The notes beneath the pieces are model-generated. The model saw nothing but the letters and a program-made list of their open reading frames with translations, did not search any database and was not told where the DNA came from. The position numbers and the translations under genes were made by a program. From Campylobacterales bacterium (GTDB taxonomy: Bacteria; Campylobacterota; Campylobacteria; Campylobacterales; JALSKU01), in the NCBI GenBank assembly GCA_027038335.1, contig JALVWI010000016.1, positions 1 through 19,919 on the forward strand: a DNA stretch of 19,919 nt. The letters are read 5' to 3'. Of this stretch, positions 1 to 6,493 are shown one piece after another (the stretch's first letter is position 1; each line of letters starts with the position of its first letter).

Positions 1-65
1 TCTCCTACTTTTACATCATTTCCGGATAGATTTACATCATTTCCTTTTAATTTTGTTTTAGCCAT
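1..65 (-). CDS. tpx: Thiol peroxidase, N-terminal fragment (cut by window edge)
   Basis: Only the first 21 codons are inside the window, read leftwards from an ATG at 65-63. They translate as MAKTKLKGNDVNLSGNDVKV followed by G, which I recognise as the start of atypical 2-Cys peroxiredoxins of the Tpx family (the 'KGN.V.L.G..V.VGD.AP' opening). Tpx reduces hydroperoxides in the cytoplasm or periplasm using thioredoxin. The catalytic cysteine lies outside the window, so activity cannot be judged. An AAGGAA ribosome site lies a few bases upstream (around 72-77) and a perfect TATAAT at 95-100. The gene therefore probably has its own promoter and is not merely the tail of the ABC operon that ends 65 bp upstream. 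Confidence 0.75.
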   Translation of the reverse strand, partial: MAKTKLKGNDVNLSGNDVKVG

Positions 66-94
66 AATTTATTCCTTTTTTAAATTGTTATGAA

Positions 95-100
95 ATTATA
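95..100 (-). promoter_or_regulatory. -10 box of tpx promoter
   Basis: A perfect TATAAT on the minus strand, 30 bp upstream of the tpx start codon, in the gap between the permease stop and tpx. No -35 is evident, which is usual for the housekeeping sigma factor in Campylobacterota. The predicted leader is about 20-25 nt and carries the AAGGAA ribosome site. Confidence 0.55.
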
Positions 101-130
101 GCTAAATAGGATAAATTTACTCTTAATTAT

Positions 131-1096
131 TTAGAAACCACCTTTTGCTTTAAGTTTCTTTTCATACTTATGTCCTATGACAGCAAGTGTAAAAGTTATG
201 GAAAAGTACATTGCAGCTACCGTCAGCCATGTTTCAAATGGTGAAAAAGTATTGGCAACTATCTCTCTACCTACTTTTGTAAGGTCTGTTATAGAGATGA
301 CTGAAACCAAAGATGAATCTTTGACAAGAGCTATCACTTCTCCGACAAGTGCCGGCAAAGCTCTTTTTAAAGCTTGAGGCATTATGATGTATCCCATAGT
401 CTGCACATAGTTCATTCCCAAAGATTTTGAAGCTTCAGTTTGCCCTTTATCGACTGACTGTATAGCACCTCTTAGTATTTCAGCTATATAAGCTCCATAA
501 AAAAGCCCCAAAGACGCAGCTCCCGCCACAAATCTTTCAAGATTGAATATAGTTGCAATGATAAAGTAAAAGATAAATATCTGAACCAAAAGAGGTGTCC
601 CTCTGATGATAGTGATATAAACTGTTGCTATATCATCAAGAAACTGAAAACCGCTTATCCTCATAAATGTCAGTATCCACCCTATGACAAAAGCTAAAAT
701 AGCAGCATAAAAGGATATCTCAAGTGTTACATAAAGTCCTTTTAGCAGTGGGCCTGAAGTCCAAGTGGTATAATAAGCAAGCGTATCATCTTCATATACT
801 TCATCCCCATCTTTTACTGCTATCTTGTAACCATCTGTTTTGATAACTTTTTTTACACCATCTTCACTAGTTATGATTATTTTATCCCCATTTACTTTTA
901 CAGTACCGTCAAATGGAGCATTTAGTGTTACTTTTTTCTGGTATGCAAAATATTTTGGAACACTATTCCATTTCCATACATAATTCATGTGTGTTGCTGC
1001 CACATATAGAGCAAAAAGAAGTACGAAGTAGAAACCTCCGGCTACAATATGACCGAAGGTTTTATTTTTTAATATTGACTCTTTTTTTCTTGCCAT
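131..1096 (-). CDS. Amino-acid ABC transporter permease (HisM/GlnP type) with an inserted barrel-sandwich-like domain
   Basis: A 321-residue inner-membrane permease for polar amino acids. The family core is clear: the RGTPLLVQIF segment (about 165-174) and the EAA loop that contacts the ATPase, beginning EASKSLGMNY at 221 and running to the proline near 248. One helix is predicted at about 16-36 and the remaining helices from about 119 to 308. Between them, residues about 52-108 form a hydrophilic stretch with the pattern AP.DGTV...V..GD.V..DDTLA, resembling lipoyl/HlyD-type barrel-sandwich hairpins. Typical members of about 220-250 residues lack it. The start is 3 bp after the binding-protein stop, so the two genes are co-transcribed. 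No ATP-binding subunit gene is in the window. Substrate specificity cannot be read from the sequence. Confidence 0.85.
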   Translation of the reverse strand: MARKKESILKNKTFGHIVAGGFYFVLLFALYVAATHMNYVWKWNSVPKYFAYQKKVTLNAPFDGTVKVNGDKIIITSEDGVKKVIKTDGYKIAVKDGDEVYEDDTLAYYTTWTSGPLLKGLYVTLEISFYAAILAFVIGWILTFMRISGFQFLDDIATVYITIIRGTPLLVQIFIFYFIIATIFNLERFVAGAASLGLFYGAYIAEILRGAIQSVDKGQTEASKSLGMNYVQTMGYIIMPQALKRALPALVGEVIALVKDSSLVSVISITDLTKVGREIVANTFSPFETWLTVAAMYFSITFTLAVIGHKYEKKLKAKGGF

Positions 1097-1099
1097 TTA

Positions 1100-1906
1100 T
1101 TATTGAACTCTTTTTAACCAAGAGATATCTTTAAACCATTTATTATAAATTTTCTTATAAGTTCCATCATGTTTGATTTGATTTAGGAAGTTATCAAGCC
1201 AATTTAAAAAGTCTGGATCTCCTTTTCTAACAGCCCATCCAAGAGGCTCAAATGTAAGATCTTTATCCCAGAAAACTATACCTTTTCCACCTCTTTTTGC
1301 CATAAACATAGCATTGTAAGGTTTATCATACACAAACGCATCAGCTTTGCCGTTTAAGAGCTCTTGAACAGCATCAGCTTCTGTATCAAATGTTCTTATC
1401 TTAGCATGTTTAAACATTCTTCTTGTAGCTATCTCACCTGTTACACCTAGTTTTGTTACGATAGTGTATTGAGGTTTGTCCAAATCTTTCCAAGACTTTT
1501 TACCTTTTGCTACGCTAGCTCTAACAAGCATAGTTTGACCTATACTGATATATGGATTTGCAAAGTTTATTTTTAAGTTTCTTTTTTGGGTGATAGTCAT
1601 ACCTGATATGATGATATCATATTTTTCAGCTAACAATCCTGCGATGATACCGTCCCAAGCTGTTGGAACAAGTTTAAGTTTAACACCCATATCTTTTGCC
1701 ATTTTTCTTGCTACATCAACATCAAAACCTATAATATTACCTTTTTTATCTTTCATTTCAAAAGGCATATATCCGGGCTCCAGTCCCACTCTAAGTTCAC
1801 CTCTTTGAAGTATTTCATTCAAAGTTGATTTTTTCCACAGATTTAGATCTGACGCCATCACATTAAGACTCAAAAACATAAGCATTACAGCTAAAATTTT
1901 CTTCAT
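1100..1906 (-). CDS. Periplasmic amino-acid-binding protein of an ABC transporter
   Basis: A 268-residue type-2 periplasmic binding protein (GlnH/HisJ/PEB1-like). The first 18-19 residues form a signal peptide (MKKILAVMLMFLSLNVMAS), with no lipobox cysteine, so the mature protein should be soluble in the periplasm. The mature part opens with the family pattern 'ILQRGELRVGLEPGYMPFEM', followed by GFDVDVARKMA and the 'AWDGIIAGLLAEKYDIIISGMTIT' ligand-pocket region. A strong AGGAGA ribosome site (about 1912-1917) precedes the ATG. A weak TAAAAT at 1936-1941 may be its -10 box. It is the first gene of a two-gene unit with the permease. The ligand is probably a polar amino acid, which is inference from the family only. 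Confidence 0.9.
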   Translation of the reverse strand: MKKILAVMLMFLSLNVMASDLNLWKKSTLNEILQRGELRVGLEPGYMPFEMKDKKGNIIGFDVDVARKMAKDMGVKLKLVPTAWDGIIAGLLAEKYDIIISGMTITQKRNLKINFANPYISIGQTMLVRASVAKGKKSWKDLDKPQYTIVTKLGVTGEIATRRMFKHAKIRTFDTEADAVQELLNGKADAFVYDKPYNAMFMAKRGGKGIVFWDKDLTFEPLGWAVRKGDPDFLNWLDNFLNQIKHDGTYKKIYNKWFKDISWLKRVQ

Positions 1907-1988
1907 AAGTTCTCCTTTAAATTTTCTCTTTTAACATTTTACTTAATTTTTCTTAAACAGTGTTTATTGCAAAAAAGTTTTATTTTGA

Positions 1989-1994
1989 TATAAT
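1989..1994 (+). promoter_or_regulatory. Extended -10 box just upstream of the EamA start codon
   Basis: TGATATAAT at 1986-1994 ends only 6 bp before the ATG at 2001. The expected transcription start therefore falls on or next to the A of the start codon, and there is no ribosome site between. This predicts a leaderless or nearly leaderless mRNA for the transporter gene, divergent from the ABC operon. Confidence 0.5.
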
Positions 1995-2282
1995 CAAAAA
2001 ATGAAAAAAGTAGTTTTGGAAAAATTCAAAGAATTTGGTGCTGATATAGTTCTTTTTACAGTTGCTTTATCATGGGGGACTACATTTATTATCGTTCAAG
2101 ATGCCATTAAAGATATACCTGTATTTGCATTTTTATTTTTACGCTTTTTTCTTAGTTTTATATTGATGATATTACTGTCTCTAAAATATATAAAACAACT
2201 TGACAAAACCCTTGTAAGTTCAGGAATTTTTTTAGGAACTCTTTTTTTTCTAGGATATGCAACTCAAACTTATGGACTTTTA

Positions 2283-2314
2283 AGTAATGAAGCATAAATA
2301 TTTTCATACTCCAA
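2283..2314 (+). repeat. Left terminal inverted repeat of the element (32 bp)
   Basis: Begins AGTAATGAAGCATAAATATT and is the exact reverse complement of 2522-2553. Including the flanking TA on each side, the perfect inverted repeat is 34 bp. It adds four codons (S, N, E, A) and the premature TAA (2295-2297) to the broken transporter frame. Confidence 0.9.
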
Positions 2315-2413
2315 CAAAAAGAAAAAGGTATAGATGCGAGGCAGATTTTCGAAATCCTATCCGTAGATAAGATGAGAAAATCTAACGAAGTCAGATATGC
2401 CTTTTTCTTTTTG
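2315..2413. repeat. Internal hairpin A of the element
   Basis: The base stem 2315-2328 (CAAAAAGAAAAAGG) pairs perfectly with 2400-2413. An internal bulge follows, then 2343-2350 pairs with 2376-2383. The apical part pairs 2354-2356 with 2371-2373 and 2358-2361 with 2366-2369 around a CGTA loop. Length is 99 bp, the same as hairpin B. Confidence 0.75.
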
Positions 2414-2422
2414 CCCTTTGGG

Positions 2423-2521
2423 TGAGATGATTTTCACTCATCTTTGCTTGAAAATTGATTTGAAGTAGGATAAACTACTACTGCACCAATTTTCAAACAA
2501 ATCTAAATGAAATTCATCTCA
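2423..2521. repeat. Internal hairpin B of the element
   Basis: Arms 2423-2457 and 2487-2521 match as reverse complements at 29 of 35 positions by my count. The loop region contains a further small hairpin, AGTAG (2464-2468) with CTACT (2475-2479). Length is 99 bp, mirroring hairpin A across the CCCTTTGGG centre. Confidence 0.75.
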
Positions 2522-2553
2522 TTGGAGTATGAAAATATTTATGCTTCATTACT
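2522..2553 (-). repeat. Right terminal inverted repeat of the element (32 bp)
   Basis: Exact reverse complement of 2283-2314. Read outward (plus strand) it contains GGAG (2524-2527) and two in-frame ATG codons (2529 and 2541) that are open into the downstream transporter sequence, so the element end could supply a translation start to DNA beside it. Confidence 0.9.
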
Positions 2554-3165
2554 TATATCCAAAATCATCCATAGTTGCTTTTATAACCGGTTTAAATGTT
2601 GTGATAGTACCTATGGTGGTTTACCTGCTTTTTAAACAAAAAGTTTATATATTTTCAATTATAGGAGCTACCGTAGCGGCTTTTGGATTGTGGCTACTAA
2701 CCGGTGCGGGAGGATTGGACTCTTTTGGAAAGGGTGAATTTTATTCACTTCTTTGTGCAACATTTTTTGCCATTCATATAGTCTATACTGCTAAACTTTC
2801 CAAAAGATACAATATTTTTTTACTTGTAAGCATAGAGCTTTTTACAGTTGCTATGCTAAGTTTTTTTACTTCTTTGCTAATTGATCCTTTTACATTTCCA
2901 AAAGAGTACTCATACCCACTCATCTTAGCTCTTGTCACTACAGTACTCTTTGCTACTGTTTATGCTCTTTTTATGCAAACTTATATGCAACAATTCACAA
3001 CTCCTGCCAAAACAGCTATCATTTTTACAATGGAGCCTGCAAGTGCGGCAGTTTTTAGCTATTTTTATGCGGGAGAGGTACTAAGTACCACTCAAGTTGC
3101 AGGTGCTGTTATAATGATAGCTGCTATGCTTATAGCCGAGATCGGATCATGCTACAAAAGTAAAT

Positions 3166-3477
3166 CTAACCTATAGTTTCATAAACTTCTACTTCAGGTT
3201 TACCTGAAAACCATTCTCTTGAAGGCATATCAGCATGAGATTTTTTAAATGCATCACTTTGAACATAATCCATAAAGCTTTTCATATCTTTCCATCCTGT
3301 TACGATAGTAAAAATATTACTAGTTGACATAGGTGTATTTTGAGGACACAAAAGCTTTACCTCTAAACATCCCGGCTGTTCCTTGATATTGTGTTTTTGT
3401 GCAGCTTCTTTTAAGTGTTTGCTATACTCTTCATTATACTCTGGCTTGACTGGAAATCTTGTAAAAACTACTGTCAT
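3166..3477 (-). CDS. Small ABM-fold monooxygenase-like protein
   Basis: A 103-residue protein resembling the antibiotic-biosynthesis-monooxygenase (ABM) / YgiN-like family, dimeric ferredoxin-like folds that oxidise quinols, act on heme, or have unknown roles. Supporting features are the length, the opening beta strand MTVVFTRFPVKPEY, the 'HNIKEQPGCLEVKLL' segment where the family has its 'pG....' turn, 'FTIVTGWKDMKSFMDYVQSDAFKKSHADM' matching the family 'W.s..a...H..s..f', and a closing strand PEVEVYETIG. It has a GGAG ribosome site (about 3484-3488 region) and its own TATAAT at 3507-3512, separate from tsaD upstream. Its 3' end overlaps the convergent EamA remnant by 11 bp. No cofactor-binding residues can be assigned and the substrate is unknown. 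Confidence 0.75.
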   Translation of the reverse strand: MTVVFTRFPVKPEYNEEYSKHLKEAAQKHNIKEQPGCLEVKLLCPQNTPMSTSNIFTIVTGWKDMKSFMDYVQSDAFKKSHADMPSREWFSGKPEVEVYETIG

Positions 3478-3506
3478 TTTTAACTCCTACTAATAAATTT
3501 AGATAA

Positions 3507-3512
3507 ATTATA
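3507..3512 (-). promoter_or_regulatory. -10 box for the ABM-like gene
   Basis: TATAAT on the minus strand, 29 bp upstream of the start codon, in the 84-bp gap after tsaD. The predicted leader contains the AGGAG ribosome site. No terminator-like hairpin with a U run was seen between tsaD and this promoter, so read-through from tsaD is also possible. Confidence 0.5.
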
Positions 3513-3561
3513 TTCTTATGCACTAAAAAAGCACATAAATATAAAAACGAGATAAATGATT

Positions 3562-4557
3562 TTATTTTGAGATAATTTTTGGATTGATTTGTAAATCTTC
3601 TATATCAGTAAAATACTTATAGATATATGCTTCTATGGCATACCTTCCTATCATGGCGGCATTGTCTGAGCAATATTTTAACTCGGCTAACTTTAGTTCA
3701 AGTCCATAATCTTTGCATAAAGCCCATATATTTTCTCTCAAGCTTAAGTTTGCACTAGCTCCGCCTACAATACTAAAAAGTTTTAAATCCGGAGGAAGTT
3801 TTTTTAATACATTTTTTATTTTATGAAGTAAATGTTTGATTGCTGTTTTTTGGAAAGAGGCACAAATATCCTCTTTATCTTTTTTGGATAACTCTTGTAA
3901 AGATTGGATAGCAAGTCTTACTTGATTTTTAAGTCCAGAGTAACTAAAAGCCAATCTATTGGAATTATAAAGAGGCACAGTAAAGTCAAACCTCTCACTA
4001 TCTCCGTTTTTAGCATACTCTTGCACTTTTGGACCACCGGGGTATCCAAGTCCTAACATCTTTGCAACTTTGTCAAAACTTTCACCAAAACTATCATCAA
4101 GTGTAGTAGCCAACACTTCATAGTGAAAAAAGTCATTAACTCTTAAAAGCATGGTATGTCCGCCTGAAACCAACAAAGTTATCATAGGAAATATAGCATC
4201 TTGCTCTATAAATAAAGATGCGATATGTCCTTTTAAGTGGTTTACGGCAATAAGAGGTATATCAAGTGCGATACTCAAAGCTTTTGCCATAGTAACACCC
4301 TCTATGAGTGTTACCGAAAGTCCCGGTTCATTCGTAACAGCAACTGCTCTTAAAGAGTCAAGATAAGGTTTACACTCTTCAAGTATCTTTGGAAGTGCTT
4401 CAGTATGAAGTCTAGCAGCAAGTTCAGGCACTACTCCGCCATATTTTGAGTGTTCGGCATCTTGGGATATTTTTTTGTGATAGATAAGTTTTTTAGTCTC
4501 TATTTCAGTGATAGCGATAGAGCTGTCATCACAACTACTCTCAATGCTTAGTATCAT
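3562..4557 (-). CDS. tsaD: tRNA N6-adenosine threonylcarbamoyltransferase TsaD
   Basis: A 331-residue cytoplasmic enzyme that transfers threonylcarbamoyl from TC-AMP to A37 of ANN-decoding tRNAs (t6A), normally with TsaB and TsaE. It opens with MILSIESSCDDSS, the Kae1/TsaD ATPase-fold start. The metal-binding NHLKGH motif gives His107 and His111, VSGGHT lies at 130-135, and the C-terminal CSDNAAMIG supplies Asp298. Length is normal for the family. The start is fixed by the conserved opening, and an in-frame TAA lies just upstream (4588-4590). There is no Shine-Dalgarno sequence before this ATG. The leader is instead filled by a heptamer repeat (4563-4597), and the nearest AGGA-like sequence is about 44 nt upstream. 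It follows dxr on the same strand after 58 bp. Confidence 0.97.
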   Translation of the reverse strand: MILSIESSCDDSSIAITEIETKKLIYHKKISQDAEHSKYGGVVPELAARLHTEALPKILEECKPYLDSLRAVAVTNEPGLSVTLIEGVTMAKALSIALDIPLIAVNHLKGHIASLFIEQDAIFPMITLLVSGGHTMLLRVNDFFHYEVLATTLDDSFGESFDKVAKMLGLGYPGGPKVQEYAKNGDSERFDFTVPLYNSNRLAFSYSGLKNQVRLAIQSLQELSKKDKEDICASFQKTAIKHLLHKIKNVLKKLPPDLKLFSIVGGASANLSLRENIWALCKDYGLELKLAELKYCSDNAAMIGRYAIEAYIYKYFTDIEDLQINPKIISK

Positions 4558-4562
4558 ATTTC

Positions 4563-4597
4563 GTAACTCGTGATTAGCAACTCGTGATTAGTAATTG
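4563..4597. repeat. Degenerate heptamer tandem repeat in the dxr-tsaD gap
   Basis: Five consecutive 7-bp units on the plus strand: GTAACTC, GTGATTA, GCAACTC, GTGATTA, GTAATTG. Two of them alternate to form a near-perfect 14-bp tandem (4564-4577 and 4578-4591). On the minus strand the units read TAATCAC and GAGTTGC/GAGTTAC. The same AATCACGAGT core occurs twice within the hemY N-terminus (15141 and 15191). The repeat sits where the tsaD ribosome site would normally be. A second 7-bp near-duplication (CCTAAAT, CCTAAAC) adjoins it around 4608-4621, over the dxr stop codon. Confidence 0.8.
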
Positions 4598-4615
4598 CAA
4601 TCTTCATCCTAAATC

Positions 4616-5692
4616 CTAAACTCTCTGCTTTGCCAAAGCTCTTACTTCTTTATCTACTTCAAAAATATCTTCAAAATTACTAAGTTTTAGCCCTGTAAAT
4701 TTTTCATATAAATCCAAAGTCATCTTTGATATATCAAAAAATCCTATCTCGCCTTTTAAAAAAGCTTCTACTCCCACTTCATTAGCGGCATTTACGACTA
4801 CTCCCATATCAGGATGAGCTAAAATATCATTTTTTATTTGCCATATCGGGTATCTTTTTTCATCAATTTTCTCAAATTTTATCTCATTTATCTCAAGAAG
4901 ATTTACATTTGGTACTATCTTTGAGGGTGGTTCTTTGCCTAAAATTGCATAAGCTATGGGTAGTCTCATGTCAGCTCCTGCAAAGTGTGCGGTAGTGCTT
5001 CCGTCACGAAACTCCAAAAGTGCATGAATGATAGAGTTTTTTTCAATAACCGCATCAACTCTATCAGTATCAAAAAGCCATTTTGCTTCAAGTAGTTCAA
5101 AAAGTTTATTTGTCATAGTAGCACTATCTATACTTATCTTTTTTCCCATTTTCCAGTTTGGATGGTTTAGTGCATTTTTTGCGGTTTGATCTTTTATCTT
5201 GCTTATATCTATATCTCTAAAAGGTCCTCCGCTAGCAGTTATAACTATATTGTCGATATTTCTACCATTTATGAGATACCATATAGCAAAATGTTCACTA
5301 TCTATGGGTGTTATTTTAGAGTTATCTACAAAAGCTCCGGCAACCACAAGACTCTCTTTGTTTGCAAGAGCTAGTTTTTTATCAAGTTTTAAAGCTTCAA
5401 GCGTTGGTTTAAGACCCAAAAATCCAACAAGTGCATTTACAACAAGTTTACTTTTTGAAAGATTTATAACCTCTAATATCCCCTCTTCTCCGTAAAGAAC
5501 TTTGTCATGCTCTACCAAAGAAGCTTTCTGCTTATCTGCAACAACTACAAACTTAGGGTGAAACTCTTTTATCTGCTTGTTTAAAAGTTGTATATTTGTT
5601 CCTGCAACTAAAGTCTCTACTTCAAGAGAAAATTCTCTTGCTATATTTAAGACATTTACTCCGATAGAACCGGTAGAGCCTAAAAGTATCAC
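4616..5692 (-). CDS. dxr: 1-deoxy-D-xylulose 5-phosphate reductoisomerase (Dxr/IspC)
   Basis: A 358-residue cytosolic enzyme of the MEP isoprenoid pathway, which converts DXP to MEP using NADPH and a divalent metal, and is the target of fosmidomycin. The NADPH-binding GSTGSIG is at 5-11 and ANKESLV at 110-116. Metal ligands by family alignment are Asp131 and Glu133 (PIDSEH) and Glu199. The ASGGPFR loop is at 153-159 and HPNWKMGKKISIDSATM at 177-193, followed by NKLFELLEA. The start is a GTG at 5692-5690, directly after the cdsA stop codon, with an AGAGGG ribosome site inside the end of cdsA, so the two are translationally coupled. Length is slightly under E. coli Dxr because the N-terminus begins directly at the Rossmann strand. 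Confidence 0.97.
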   Translation of the reverse strand: MILLGSTGSIGVNVLNIAREFSLEVETLVAGTNIQLLNKQIKEFHPKFVVVADKQKASLVEHDKVLYGEEGILEVINLSKSKLVVNALVGFLGLKPTLEALKLDKKLALANKESLVVAGAFVDNSKITPIDSEHFAIWYLINGRNIDNIVITASGGPFRDIDISKIKDQTAKNALNHPNWKMGKKISIDSATMTNKLFELLEAKWLFDTDRVDAVIEKNSIIHALLEFRDGSTTAHFAGADMRLPIAYAILGKEPPSKIVPNVNLLEINEIKFEKIDEKRYPIWQIKNDILAHPDMGVVVNAANEVGVEAFLKGEIGFFDISKMTLDLYEKFTGLKLSNFEDIFEVDKEVRALAKQRV

Positions 5693-6457
5693 TTAAGCTA
5701 ACCCTCTTAAAAGTATCACCATAACAACTCCGGCAAATAAATAACCGTCAACCCTATCAAGCACTCCCCCATGTCCGGGAAGTATAGAGCCGCTATCTTT
5801 TACTCCGGCTTCTCTTTTTAGATAACTCTCAAAAAGGTCACCATAGACTGAAGCTAAAGAACTTAGTGCAGAAACAAATAGTGCAAGCCAAAACCCCACA
5901 TAGTCAAACCCATAAATAGTTCCGACTACTGTTGCTATAATTATACCGCCGATAACACCTTCTACGGTTTTATTTGGAGAGATAGAAGAAAACTTTTTTT
6001 TACCTATACTTTTACCTACAAAATATGCTCCACTGTCGGTGCATACGACAACAAAAACAAGCCAGATAAGTATCCCCATACCAAAATCATGATAAAGAGC
6101 CAAGATAAATAAAAATGGCGTTATAGGATATAAAAATGGATACAAAATCTTAAAATCAACCTTTTTTTCATAAAGCATAATGGATATAGCGATAATGAGT
6201 GTTAAGAAAGAAAGATCATCAGGATTTGGATAAAATAATGCTACTATCCACAGGATAAAAGACATAGCATACAATATATTGCTCTGTATCTTAAAAAGAT
6301 TGATACTCTCATGTGTTGCAAACATATAGAGAATACCTAAAAAAAGCCAAGTTATAAAAAAATTATCTACTATTCCTACAACTGCGACTACTGCTATCAA
6401 AACCACAGCGGTTATATATCTTTGCTTATCTTTTAAAAATTTCTCTTTTATACTCAT
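5693..6457 (-). CDS. cdsA: Phosphatidate cytidylyltransferase (CDP-diglyceride synthase)
   Basis: A 254-residue polytopic inner-membrane enzyme that makes CDP-diacylglycerol from phosphatidic acid and CTP, the branch point for phosphatidylglycerol and phosphatidylethanolamine. The C-terminal family signature at about 211-237 is intact: SYLKREAGVKDSG then ILPGHGGVLDRVD, with the conserved Lys-Asp and Asp-Arg-x-Asp residues. About seven or eight hydrophobic helices precede and surround it. A GAGGT ribosome site lies before the ATG and a TATAAT at 6482-6487, so this gene probably starts the cdsA-dxr(-tsaD) transcript. The cdsA-dxr pairing is common in bacteria. A run of eight T at about 5994-6001 codes for lysines and is not in a position suggestive of phase variation. 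Confidence 0.96.
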   Translation of the reverse strand: MSIKEKFLKDKQRYITAVVLIAVVAVVGIVDNFFITWLFLGILYMFATHESINLFKIQSNILYAMSFILWIVALFYPNPDDLSFLTLIIAISIMLYEKKVDFKILYPFLYPITPFLFILALYHDFGMGILIWLVFVVVCTDSGAYFVGKSIGKKKFSSISPNKTVEGVIGGIIIATVVGTIYGFDYVGFWLALFVSALSSLASVYGDLFESYLKREAGVKDSGSILPGHGGVLDRVDGYLFAGVVMVILLRGLA

Positions 6458-6481
6458 TTTTTACCTCAAGCTTTTGGATCA

Positions 6482-6487
6482 ATTATA
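6482..6487 (-). promoter_or_regulatory. -10 box for cdsA-dxr
   Basis: TATAAT on the minus strand within the 36-bp gap between the hypothetical gene (stop at 6494) and cdsA. The predicted leader is about 18-20 nt and holds the GAGGT ribosome site. Confidence 0.5.
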
Positions 6488-6493
6488 TCTAAA

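Larger units (their letters stand above)
2283..2553. mobile_element. Symmetric 271-bp MITE-like element, TA target site
   Basis: A non-coding insertion inside the EamA gene. It has perfect 32-bp terminal inverted repeats (2283-2314 and 2522-2553), flanked by TA at 2281-2282 and 2554-2555. Inside are two imperfect hairpins of exactly 99 bp each (A 2315-2413; B 2423-2521), separated by the 9-bp palindrome CCCTTTGGG (2414-2422) at the exact centre. The layout is thus 32-99-9-99-32. Hairpin A has a 14-bp perfect base and inner paired segments (2343-2350 with 2376-2383). Hairpin B pairs 29 of 35 positions at its base. As single-stranded DNA or RNA it would fold as a four-way junction. There is no transposase and no meaningful reading frame, so movement would need a transposase in trans. 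A TA target suggests the IS630/Tc1-mariner superfamily, which is inference. A 3-bp TTA duplication is an alternative reading. Confidence 0.85.
2001..3176 (+). pseudogene. EamA/DMT-family transporter, interrupted by an insertion element
   Basis: The N-terminal part (2001-2282) encodes the first EamA repeat up to QTYGLL. The C-terminal part resumes at 2556 with YPKSSIVAFITGLNVVIVP, the family's 'sn.aFitgl.vv.vP' segment, and continues to the stop at 3176. Between them lies a 271-bp element plus one duplicated TA. Removing 2283-2555 (273 bp) joins GGACTTTTA to TATCCAAAA in frame and gives exactly 300 residues, the usual length of ten-helix EamA metabolite or drug exporters. As it stands, translation from 2001 ends after 98 residues at a TAA (2295-2297) inside the element. 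An ATG at 2529 inside the right repeat could start a 215-residue C-terminal piece, but a split EamA protein is unlikely to work. There are no other lesions, so the insertion looks recent. The 3' end overlaps the convergent gene at 3166. Confidence 0.88.

Noticed and set aside
913..1134. Plus-strand reading frames opposite the permease, dxr, rnj and other genes
   Set aside because: They are antisense shadows of clearly recognised genes, with no ribosome sites and no family resemblance.
2315..2521. Small coding or RNA gene inside the insertion element
   Set aside because: No reading frame with a plausible start and length was seen, and the sequence is explained by paired hairpin arms; nothing resembles a tRNA or a known small RNA.
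5993..6001. Eight-T run in cdsA (and similar runs in the EamA and NFACT genes) as phase-variation tracts
   Set aside because: These are lysine or phenylalanine codons typical of this composition, in housekeeping genes, with no G/C tracts and no frame break at any of them.
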